Position numbers and translations under genes: made by a program. 5,916 nucleotides of DNA from an uncultured Collinsella sp. (GTDB lineage: Bacteria; Actinomycetota; Coriobacteriia; Coriobacteriales; Coriobacteriaceae), in assembly GCA_902489955.1 (NCBI GenBank), contig CABUBY010000102.1, positions 1 to 5,916 on the forward strand, written 5' to 3'. Shown piece after piece: positions 1-5,339 of this stretch. Below the pieces are notes generated by a model, which was given only the letters and a program-made list of their open reading frames with translations, ran no database searches and was not told where the DNA came from. Each line of letters begins with the position of its first letter. The first letter of the stretch is position 1.

Positions 1-327
1 CTTGCGCACGAGACTGAACAGGGCGAAGATGCCGCCTTCGTTGTGGTTATCGGCCTTCATGGCGATTACCACGTACTTGACCGTGGTCACGAGCGTCATG
101 GTCCAGATGACGAGCGAAAGCGCGCCCAGAATCATGTCCTCGCTGACGGTGCCGATGCCGCCGTTGTTGGCGACGATTGATTTCATGGTGTACATGGGGC
201 TCGTGCCGATGTCACCATAGACGACGCCGAGCGTTACGAGCAGCATGCCAGCGGAGAGGGGAATGGCTCCGTGCCCGCCTTGACCATGCTGGTCTTGGGG
301 GCTTGCCTCCAGTTTGTTGTGTGCCAC
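1..327 (-). CDS. kup: Kup-family potassium uptake permease, N-terminal part (cut by window edge)
   Basis: Integral membrane K+ importer (KUP/HAK/KT family, probably K+/H+ symport). Only the first 109 residues are visible; the rest lies left of position 1. After a Gly/His/Gln-rich cytoplasmic tail (residues 1-20) comes the family hallmark GVVYGDIGTSP (34-44) in the first membrane helix, then a second hydrophobic segment (about 66-90, with LSLVIWTMTLV) and the conserved ADNHNEGGIFAL stretch (92-103). These match the Kup N-terminus closely. I chose the GTG at 325-327 because the minus strand carries AAGGGAG (333-339) five bases before it. An in-frame ATG at 343-345 would add six residues but has no ribosome-binding site. 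The upstream neighbour is a permease gene on the same strand, but the 157-bp gap and the dyads in it argue for a separate promoter. Family assignment is secure; energy coupling and regulation are inferred. Confidence 0.95.
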   Translation of the reverse strand, partial: MAHNKLEASPQDQHGQGGHGAIPLSAGMLLVTLGVVYGDIGTSPMYTMKSIVANNGGIGTVSEDMILGALSLVIWTMTLVTTVKYVVIAMKADNHNEGGIFALFSLVRK

Positions 328-349
328 GTGGACTCCCTTGGACATCTGG

Positions 350-370
350 TTATCTGTCTAGGACAGATAA
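350..370. promoter_or_regulatory. Perfect palindrome in the kup leader (9-bp arms, 3-bp spacer)
   Basis: Arms TTATCTGTC (350-358) and GACAGATAA (362-370) are exact reverse complements around TAG. The element ends 22 bp before the chosen kup GTG. A minus-strand -10-like TATAAA lies at 384-389, which would put the dyad just downstream of the start of transcription. That is a typical place for a repressor operator, though an RNA hairpin in the leader is also possible. No U-tract follows in either direction, so it is not a terminator. The binding protein is unknown. Confidence 0.55.
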
Positions 371-383
371 TCTTTATGCCGTC

Positions 384-393
384 TTTATATATA
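384..393 (-). promoter_or_regulatory. Possible kup -10 region
   Basis: The minus strand reads TATATATAAA here, an AT-rich block that offers a -10 element (TATAAA at 384-389). No convincing -35 is seen 16-18 bp upstream, so this would be a weak or activator-dependent promoter. The call rests on base composition and position only. Confidence 0.3.
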
Positions 394-427
394 CAAGAGC
401 AGTTTGGCACATCGGGTTATTTTAGAC

Positions 428-451
428 AATAATCCTCGGCTGGGGATTATT
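428..451. repeat. Inverted repeat between the EamA permease gene and kup
   Basis: AATAATCC (428-435) and GGATTATT (444-451) are perfect complements. Allowing one G-T pair extends the stem to 10 bp with a 4-base GGCT loop. It starts 34 bp beyond the stop of the minus-strand permease gene, so a weak terminator for that gene is possible, but the bases after the hairpin on the minus strand (GTCTAAAATAAC) are not a proper U-tract. It could equally be an operator upstream of the kup promoter. Confidence 0.45.
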
Positions 452-484
452 TATCTACGCAGGTAGCATTCAAAGCAGGGGCTT

Positions 485-1393
485 TTAAGCACGCACTGTC
501 TGGGCGATGCCAGCCTTGGCGTTTGCGCGTTTGCCGGCGAGTTCGCAAAAAATCGCGCCGCCGATGATAAGTGCGCCCGTCAGGCGGATCGGTGTTATGG
601 CTTCGCCTAAAAGGACGGCCGAGAACACGACCGCCGAAAGCGGCTCGAGGTAGCCGACGACCGCGACGGTCTGAACGGGCAGCTTGGCGACAGCACTAAA
701 ATAGAGCAGGCAACCGATGCCGGTGTTGACGACGCCGAGCATGATGACGGCGCGCCAATCAATACTGGCGGCGACACCGGCGGACAGGAATGAGGGAGCG
801 CCCTGCGTGATGAGCGTGAGGACCAGCGCGGTCGCAAAGGCGGCGCTCACCTGGAGCGTGGAGTTCTCGAGGCCTTCGATGTGTGGCGCACCCTTGCTAG
901 CGATGACCATCAGCGCATAGCAAAATGCCGAGGCGATACCGCAGACGATACCCGCAATGGGCATATTGCCGCCTAGACCTTGCGCTGCAATGAGAAAAGC
1001 ACCACAAGCAACGGCGACAAAGCCGGCGATTTTGCCGCCGGTCAGCTTTTCGCCAAAGATGAGCGGGGAGAGCGCCATGACAATGATGGGGCCGCAGTAG
1101 TACAGCAGCGAGGATACGCCGACGCCGATCGTCTGGTAGGCGCGGAACAGAAAAATCCAGCTGGCGCCTAGCGCGGCTCCCGAGAGGAGGAGGGCTGCGG
1201 CTTCGCGGGGGCGAGATGGCGCCTGCAACTTATGGCGTTGGGTGACGGCGAGAATGGTGACAAGCGAGAGTGCGCCCAAAAACGTGCGTAGTAGCACGAT
1301 ATCCGAGCTCGGCAGCGCGATGGCAGCGGCGATGATGCCGTTGGAGCCAAACAATAGCAATGCTGCTAAGTACGTAAACAACCCGTTGTTCAT
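485..1393 (-). CDS. EamA/DMT-superfamily permease (10 TM segments)
   Basis: A 302-residue inner-membrane transporter of the drug/metabolite transporter superfamily, the usual length for a two-EamA-domain protein. The sequence is almost wholly hydrophobic with about ten membrane segments. Two internally homologous halves are visible: roughly residues 5-137, closing with a YYCGPIIVMALSPLIFGEKL-type helix, and roughly 145-287, closing with GYLEPLSAVVFSAVLLGEAI. The P...(F/L)GE signature occurs at the same place in both halves, as expected for EamA repeats. The ATG at 1391-1393 is preceded on the minus strand by AGAGGGGA (1403-1410) with nine bases of spacing. The gene is divergent from a LysR-type regulator with a 118-bp gap, which suggests export or import of a small metabolite under control of that regulator. 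The substrate cannot be read from sequence; amino acids or related metabolites are typical for the superfamily. The C-terminal tail (288-302) is polar and cytoplasmic. Confidence 0.92.
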   Translation of the reverse strand: MNNGLFTYLAALLLFGSNGIIAAAIALPSSDIVLLRTFLGALSLVTILAVTQRHKLQAPSRPREAAALLLSGAALGASWIFLFRAYQTIGVGVSSLLYYCGPIIVMALSPLIFGEKLTGGKIAGFVAVACGAFLIAAQGLGGNMPIAGIVCGIASAFCYALMVIASKGAPHIEGLENSTLQVSAAFATALVLTLITQGAPSFLSAGVAASIDWRAVIMLGVVNTGIGCLLYFSAVAKLPVQTVAVVGYLEPLSAVVFSAVLLGEAITPIRLTGALIIGGAIFCELAGKRANAKAGIAQTVRA

Positions 1394-1423
1394 GCGCTGA
1401 CATCCCCTCTATATCTGAGCATC

Positions 1424-1438
1424 TTCACTATGGGTGAA
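1424..1438. promoter_or_regulatory. Candidate LysR-type binding site (T-N11-A dyad)
   Basis: TTCAC (1424-1428) and GTGAA (1434-1438) form a perfect dyad around TATGG. The inner TCACTATGGGTGA (1425-1437) fits the T-N11-A rule for LysR-type regulators. It lies in the gap between the divergent permease and lysR-type genes. It abuts the likely -35 of the regulator's promoter, centred near -42 from a start about 7 bp past the TATAAT, which would fit autorepression. It lies about 31 bp upstream of the permease ATG. Confidence 0.5.
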
Positions 1439-1466
1439 CTGGTTTTAGAAGAAAAGCGAATATAAT
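1439..1466 (+). promoter_or_regulatory. Promoter of the LysR-type gene
   Basis: A perfect -10 hexamer TATAAT lies at 1461-1466, with a poor -35 candidate CTGGTT at 1439-1444 (16-bp spacing). The weak -35 touching the T-N11-A dyad fits a regulated promoter. On the opposite strand, AATATA at 1459-1464 gives a minus-strand -10 (TATATT) with a T-rich -35-like TTTTTG (1482-1487, 17-bp spacing). The permease promoter may therefore overlap this one back to back. Confidence 0.5.
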
Positions 1467-1511
1467 GCATAGATAACATGACAAAAACTCATGCAAAGGT
1501 GGAGGGGCGCC

Positions 1512-2369
1512 GTGGAAACGAATATTCAAAAGATGCAGGCGCTGCTGGAGACGGTGCGCGCCGGAAGCTTTACGCGTGCTGCCGAGCGCCTGAGCTATTC
1601 GCAGTCGGGCGTGAGCCGCATGGTGGCCGATCTTGAGGCCGATTGGGGCTTTAAGGTGCTCGACCGCAGTCGCGAGGGCGTAGTGCTTTCTGCCGACGGG
1701 CGGCAGGTCATGCCGGCTGTCGAGGCGCTCTGCGAGGAATTCACTCGCTTGCAGCGACGGGTGGATGAGATGCGCGGGCTCATGCGCGGCAAAATCTGCA
1801 TCGGTACGTTTTCGAGTGTGGCGACCCACGTGCTGCCGCCGGTGATTGCGCGCTTTCGCGCCGATCATCCGGATGTCGATTACGAGCTGCTGATGGGTGA
1901 TTACTCCGAGATTGAGCAATGGGTGGCGGAAGGCCGCTGCGACCTGGGCTTTATCCCGCGTGAGCCACGAGAAAACGGCATGGCATCGCGGTCTTTGGTG
2001 CGCGACGAGTTGATGGCGGTAGTGCCGGCAGATTCTTTGCTTGCCACGGCGGAGGTCGTTTCTCTTGCCGATTTAGCCAACGAGCAGTTTATTCTGCTAG
2101 AACGCGGCACCGATGACGAGATTACGCCGCTGTTCCGTCGGGCGGGGCTGACGGTGTGCTCCAAGCTGTCGACCTGGGATGATTATGCGATTATGGCTAT
2201 GGTCGAGGACGGCCTGGGCGTGAGCATTCTTCCCGCGCTCATCTTGCGCCGCTGTCAGTTCGATGTTGCCGTGCGACCACTCGAGGGACATCCCCATCGG
2301 CAGATCAATGCGATATATCGCACGGCTGACGTTTCTCTTGCCGCTGCTCGATTCCTTGAATACCTCTAA
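1512..2369 (+). CDS. LysR-type transcriptional regulator
   Basis: A 285-residue cytoplasmic DNA-binding regulator, a slightly short but normal length for the family. Residues about 3-62 form the winged helix-turn-helix, with the LysR signature AGSFTRAAERLSYSQSGVSRMVADLE and a wing ending in LDRSREGVVLSADGR. A linker helix (about 63-88) leads to the periplasmic-binding-protein-like effector domain (about 90-285), where GKICIGTFSSVATHVLPPVI and the later MVEDGLGVSILPAL are typical. I start at GTG 1512 because GGAGGGG (1501-1507) lies four bases upstream. The ATG at 1491 is in frame, but it would place this Shine-Dalgarno inside the gene and add seven non-family residues. The gene is divergent from an EamA permease, so it most likely controls that permease and itself. 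The effector is unknown. No clear terminator follows its stop. Confidence 0.93.
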   Translation: METNIQKMQALLETVRAGSFTRAAERLSYSQSGVSRMVADLEADWGFKVLDRSREGVVLSADGRQVMPAVEALCEEFTRLQRRVDEMRGLMRGKICIGTFSSVATHVLPPVIARFRADHPDVDYELLMGDYSEIEQWVAEGRCDLGFIPREPRENGMASRSLVRDELMAVVPADSLLATAEVVSLADLANEQFILLERGTDDEITPLFRRAGLTVCSKLSTWDDYAIMAMVEDGLGVSILPALILRRCQFDVAVRPLEGHPHRQINAIYRTADVSLAAARFLEYL

Positions 2370-2428
2370 ACGTGTGCACGTCATTGTCCGCTTTGGGCAA
2401 ATCTCGGAGTTCGGTACGTTTTCTTATG

Positions 2429-2512
2429 AAATTGAACTTACGAATGAGGTACGGCGCTATACTGCTTGCTAAATTGAACCTTGGTTCAATTCGTGTTCTA
2501 TAAATTGAACTT
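2429..2512. promoter_or_regulatory. Cluster of ATTGAAC half-sites, putative autoregulatory operator
   Basis: AAATTGAAC occurs three times in the same orientation, starting at 2429, 2471 and 2502. An inverted copy, GTTCAATT, lies at 2484-2491. The second and inverted copies form a dyad with perfect 9-bp arms (AATTGAACC 2472-2480 and GGTTCAATT 2483-2491) around TT. Repeat spacings are 42 and 31 bp, close to four and three helical turns, so the sites face the same side of DNA. The cluster overlaps the likely promoter of a gene whose product starts with an XRE DNA-binding domain, which makes autoregulation the natural inference. Because TTGAAC also resembles a -35 box, some copies may simply be promoter elements. 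Confidence 0.5.
2474..2504 (+). promoter_or_regulatory. Probable promoter of the HTH-aminotransferase gene
   Basis: A -35-like TTGAAC (2474-2479, 4 of 6 to TTGACA) is followed by CTATAA/TATAAA at 2498-2504 with 18-19 bp spacing. This gives a start near 2510 and a leader of about 20 bases ending in the AAGGAGG ribosome-binding site (2520-2526). The -35 is embedded in the left arm of the 9-bp dyad. A second possible -10, TATACT at 2458-2463, lies upstream but is 20 bp from its TTGAAC, which is too far for a good promoter. Confidence 0.4.
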
Positions 2513-2531
2513 TGCCAGCAAGGAGGTTCCT

Positions 2532-4052
2532 GTGGCCCAAGAGACGTTTTGCGATCGCCTGCGACAGACTATGTCCAATCGCGACGTTCGCCAGTCGGAC
2601 GTGATCCGCGCATCGGAGATGCTCGGCAAAAAACTCGGCAAGAGTCAGATGAGCCAATATGTGAGCGGCAAGACGATCCCGCGGCGCGATGTGGCTGAGC
2701 TGCTCGCCCGTATTTTGGAGGTCGATGTTACCTGGCTGCTTGCCGGCGACGCCGATCAAGGCGAGGCATCATCACCCCGTAACGATTCCAAGCCCGAACC
2801 CCATCCCTCAGCTCAAATTGCAAGGAGCACCACCATGCGTACTTTTTCTAAATCCACCAAGCTCGATAACGTCCTGTATGACGTGCGCGGTCCCGTCGTC
2901 GACGAGGCCGCCCGTATGGAGGACGAGGGCGAGCGCATCCTCAAGCTCAATATCGGTAACCCGGCGCCCTTCGGTTTCCGCACGCCCGATGAGGTCATCA
3001 AGGACATGCGCCAGCAGCTGCCCGACTGCGAAGGCTATTCCAATTCGCGCGGCCTGTTCTCCGCGCGCAAGGCGATCATGCAGTATTCGCAGATCAAGGG
3101 CCTGCCCAACGTTCAGATGGAGCACATCTACACGGGCAACGGCGTGTCCGAACTCATTCAGCTTTCGATGAACGCGCTGCTCGACAACGGCGACGAGATT
3201 CTGATCCCCAGCCCCGACTATCCGCTCTGGACGGCGTGCGCAACCCTTGCCGGCGGTCATCCCGTTCACTATTTGTGTGATGAGCAGGCGGATTGGTATC
3301 CCGACCTGGAGGATATGGAGTCCAAGATCACGAGCGCGACCAAAGCCCTCGTCATCATCAACCCCAACAACCCCACGGGTTCCGTCTATCCGCGCGAGGT
3401 GCTCGAGGGCATCGTCGAGGTTGCACGCAGGCATCAGCTGATGATCTTTGCCGATGAGATCTACGACCGCCTGTGCATGGACGGCTACGAGCACGTCTCG
3501 ATTGCCTCGCTCGCCCCCGACCTGCCCTGCGTTACCTTTAGCGGTCTGTCCAAGTCGCACATGATCGCGGGCTATCGTATTGGCTGGATGGTGCTTTCGG
3601 GCAACCAACGCTGCATGAGCGACTTCATCATGGGCATTAACATGCTCTCCAACATGCGCCTGTGCTCCAACGTGCCGGCTCAGTCGATCGTTCAGACGGC
3701 ACTCGGTGGTCATCAGTCCGTTAACGACTACATCCGTCCCGGCGGCCGCGTCTACGAGCAGCGCAACTTTGTGTATGAGGCGCTCAACAAGATTGACGGC
3801 ATCTCGGTGGTTAAGCCGCGCGCGGCGTTCTACATCTTCCCCAAGATGGATGTGAAGAAGTTCAACATCACCGATGACGAGCAGTTCGCCCTTGACCTGC
3901 TGCACGAGAAGAAGATCCTGATCACGCGTGGCGGCGGCTTCAACTGGGCTGAGCCCGACCACTTCCGCATCGTGTACCTGCCGCGCATGGAAGTACTCAA
4001 AGAGTCCCTCGAAGACCTCGCCGACTTCTTTGACCATTACCGCCAGGCGTAA
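2532..4052 (+). CDS. alaA: XRE-type HTH fused to AlaA-like alanine aminotransferase
   Basis: A 506-residue two-domain protein. Residues 5-72 form an XRE/Cro-like helix-turn-helix (RQSDVIRASEMLGKKLGKSQ, then MSQYVSGKTIPRRDVAELLA and a closing WLLAG), with about five extra residues between the two HTH helices. Residues 73-101 are a Pro/Ser/charged linker. Residues 102-506 are a full 405-residue fold-type I PLP aminotransferase, very like E. coli AlaA (glutamate-pyruvate aminotransferase): LNIGNPAPFGF, YTGNGVSELIQ, PDYPLWTA, INPNNPTG, FADEIYDRL, SGLSKSHMIAGYR and HFRIVYLPR. The Schiff-base lysine is K341 (K240 counting from the aminotransferase Met), and the carboxylate-binding Arg lies in the FRIVYLPR segment. 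It should interconvert pyruvate plus glutamate with alanine plus 2-oxoglutarate. GTG 2532 has AAGGAGG five bases upstream; a TTG further upstream (2481) lies in the operator region. An internal ATG at 2835 also has an ideal ribosome-binding site, so a second, HTH-less product is possible. This is not a MocR protein, which has a GntR-type winged helix. Confidence 0.93.
   Translation: MAQETFCDRLRQTMSNRDVRQSDVIRASEMLGKKLGKSQMSQYVSGKTIPRRDVAELLARILEVDVTWLLAGDADQGEASSPRNDSKPEPHPSAQIARSTTMRTFSKSTKLDNVLYDVRGPVVDEAARMEDEGERILKLNIGNPAPFGFRTPDEVIKDMRQQLPDCEGYSNSRGLFSARKAIMQYSQIKGLPNVQMEHIYTGNGVSELIQLSMNALLDNGDEILIPSPDYPLWTACATLAGGHPVHYLCDEQADWYPDLEDMESKITSATKALVIINPNNPTGSVYPREVLEGIVEVARRHQLMIFADEIYDRLCMDGYEHVSIASLAPDLPCVTFSGLSKSHMIAGYRIGWMVLSGNQRCMSDFIMGINMLSNMRLCSNVPAQSIVQTALGGHQSVNDYIRPGGRVYEQRNFVYEALNKIDGISVVKPRAAFYIFPKMDVKKFNITDDEQFALDLLHEKKILITRGGGFNWAEPDHFRIVYLPRMEVLKESLEDLADFFDHYRQA
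2822..2837 (+). promoter_or_regulatory. Internal ribosome-binding site and alternative start of the aminotransferase domain
   Basis: AAGGAG (2822-2827) lies seven bases before ATG 2835-2837, in frame with the upstream HTH coding sequence. The ATG begins exactly where the AlaA-like domain begins, giving 405 residues, the same as stand-alone AlaA from E. coli. The HTH frame runs through with no stop, so the site either drives a second, enzyme-only protein or is a relic of a gene fusion. The sequence is directly seen; use of the start is inferred. Confidence 0.6.
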
Positions 4053-4073
4053 CGGCAAAGGTAGCCTGTAATG

Positions 4074-4116
4074 AAACGGTCGGCCCGCAACGGATGCGGG
4101 CCGACCGTTTTCTGTC
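4074..4116 (+). terminator. Strong intrinsic terminator after the aminotransferase gene
   Basis: Perfect 16-bp stem AAACGGTCGGCCCGCA (4074-4089) and its complement (4095-4110) around the 5-base loop ACGGA, followed by TTTTCTGTCT. It starts 22 bp after the stop codon. The GC-rich stem and T-rich tail are textbook rho-independent features. The A-run at the left edge is only three bases, so termination from the opposite direction would be weaker. Confidence 0.93.
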
Positions 4117-4180
4117 TAAGCCCGTGCTGTTAGCGCTTGTCTCGTTGAGCGGGCGAGGTTCGCGTGTGAGCGGTAAGTTC

Positions 4181-4217
4181 TATTCCAAAATGGAATACAG
4201 TGGGCTTAAGCTGGAAT
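4181..4217. promoter_or_regulatory. TATTCCA/TGGAATA dyad plus a direct TGGAAT repeat, putative operator
   Basis: TATTCCA (4181-4187) and TGGAATA (4191-4197) are perfect arms around AAA. A further TGGAAT starts at 4212, exactly 21 bp (two helical turns) after the one at 4191, and runs into the -35 box of the downstream promoter. The dyad centre lies about 64 bp upstream of the predicted transcription start, where activators often bind. The regulator is not in this window as far as can be told. Confidence 0.45.
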
Positions 4218-4246
4218 TGATGTCCGGGTACCTGCTTTTCTAGAAT
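4217..4246 (+). promoter_or_regulatory. Promoter of the amidohydrolase operon
   Basis: TTGATG (4217-4222) and TAGAAT (4241-4246) are separated by 18 bp and match the -35 and -10 consensus at 4 and 5 of 6 positions. Transcription would begin near 4253, giving a leader of about 25 bases. The strong terminator upstream isolates this promoter from the aminotransferase gene. Confidence 0.55.
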
Positions 4247-4278
4247 GTTTTCAACAAGATGAAAGGCGGTTCCAACCA

Positions 4279-5313
4279 ATGATTATCGATGCAAATTCCT
4301 ACTGGTTCGACGAGCACATCTTTCATGACGAGACGCTCTGCGAACAGTTTTTGGCCGAGGTACCCCGCGCCTATAACACCGAAGGCTATCTGACCATGAA
4401 TTCCGCCGGCAAACGACAGATCGTGATCGAGATGCCCGCCGGTTCTCCGGGTCTTAACTACATTGAGGGCGACTACACCCTCGAGAAGCGCTTGGCCGAT
4501 ATGGATGAGGCGGGGGTCGACAAGGCGATCCTCAAGCTCCCCGGCTGCCACGAGTGGATGTCGCTCGAGATGTGCCGGCGTTTCAACGACGGTATGGCTG
4601 CTGACGCGAAGGCGTCAAATGGCCGTCTGATTCCGCTTGTCGCCGTGCCGCCCTTTGGCACCAAAGCGAATTTGGAGGAGCTCGACCGCAGGCTCGACGA
4701 TGGTTTTGCGGGCGTGCAGCTCTGCGCTCACTACGGCAAGCGCTATCTCGACGACCAGGTCTTCTCGAGCTTTTTCGAGCACCTGAACGAACGCCATGTC
4801 ACCGTTTACGTGCACCATGTTCCCGTGCCGGTCGAGAACGAGTCGCTTCTCGCGTACGACAACCTTCGCCGCTCTTATGGCCGCTGCGTCGACCAAACTA
4901 CGGCGATCGGCCGAGAGATCTTTGGTGATTTCTTTGAGCGCTACCCCAATATCAAGATGGTCCACTCCATGCTCGGCGGCGCATACTTTGCGTTCAAGGA
5001 GATGCTGCTGCCTCATGGCCCCAAGCGCCCTGATGCTTCTGGCCGTTTTCAGGTCGATACCGAGACCGTTTCCAGGCACCTCGAGAACAACATCTATTTC
5101 GACATGTCCCATGCTCAGCCTTGGGGCAAGACACTCCTCGCCTGTGCGGTTGACGTGCTGGGTGCAGACCATATTGTTTTTGGCACGAGCTATCCCGTCA
5201 AACGCGAGTGGCTCACCGAGGGTGTCGCCTGCGTTCGCGCTGCAAATCTGAGCGATACAGACAGCGACCTTGTGCTTGGCGGTACAGCGCAGCAACTGTA
5301 CGGTGTCGAGTGA
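4279..5313 (+). CDS. Amidohydrolase-2-like protein with a degenerate metal site
   Basis: A 344-residue cytoplasmic protein with the layout of the amidohydrolase-2/ACMSD-like TIM-barrel family: a start strand MIIDANSYW, DMDEAGVDKAILKLP (about 73-89), RLIPLVAVPPFG, GFAGVQLCAHYG, VTVYVHHVPVP, NIKMVHSMLGG (about 224-234) and ADHIVFGTSYP (about 296-306) ending in the usual helix and LGGTAQQLYG. In active family members the N-terminal motif is DxHxH and the last ligand is Asp in FGSDYP. Here N6 and Y8 replace the two histidines and S304 replaces the Asp, while H179/H180 and H229 remain. The protein may bind metal differently, act as a metal-free decarboxylase or hydrolase, or be non-catalytic. The ribosome-binding site is modest (AAAGGCGG, 4262-4269, nine bases before ATG). 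The start is supported by the conserved IID opening strand. It is followed after 26 bp by a ceramidase-like gene, probably in one operon. The substrate is unknown. Confidence 0.82.
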   Translation: MIIDANSYWFDEHIFHDETLCEQFLAEVPRAYNTEGYLTMNSAGKRQIVIEMPAGSPGLNYIEGDYTLEKRLADMDEAGVDKAILKLPGCHEWMSLEMCRRFNDGMAADAKASNGRLIPLVAVPPFGTKANLEELDRRLDDGFAGVQLCAHYGKRYLDDQVFSSFFEHLNERHVTVYVHHVPVPVENESLLAYDNLRRSYGRCVDQTTAIGREIFGDFFERYPNIKMVHSMLGGAYFAFKEMLLPHGPKRPDASGRFQVDTETVSRHLENNIYFDMSHAQPWGKTLLACAVDVLGADHIVFGTSYPVKREWLTEGVACVRAANLSDTDSDLVLGGTAQQLYGVE

Positions 5314-5339
5314 GCGGCAATCAGAGGGGAGTATCTGCC

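Noticed and set aside
346..484. c-di-AMP (ydaO-type) riboswitch before kup
   Set aside because: The gap is short, AT-rich and lacks the conserved paired segments of that class. Only two simple hairpins are present.
1428..1919. Minus-strand open frame of 163 codons across the start of the LysR-type gene
   Set aside because: It overlaps the clear helix-turn-helix coding region and the divergent promoter, and its His/Arg-rich translation resembles no known family.
2370..2381. Short dyad ACGTG-TG-CACGT right after the LysR-type stop codon
   Set aside because: Five-base arms with no T-tract are too short to support a terminator and easily arise by chance.
2481..2531. Upstream TTG start adding 17 residues to the HTH-aminotransferase
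   Set aside because: The TTG lies inside the inverted repeat and promoter region with no ribosome-binding site, whereas GTG 2532 has AAGGAGG at ideal distance and begins the normal HTH N-terminus.
2808..4058. Long open frame (416 codons) on the minus strand across the aminotransferase gene
   Set aside because: It is antisense to a gene with unmistakable aminotransferase motifs. Long antisense frames are expected in GC-rich coding DNA, its protein has no recognisable motif, and it has no ribosome-binding site.
4615..5295. Minus-strand open frame of 226 codons across the amidohydrolase gene
   Set aside because: It lies wholly within the amidohydrolase gene on the opposite strand. Composition and lack of motifs mark it as a shadow.
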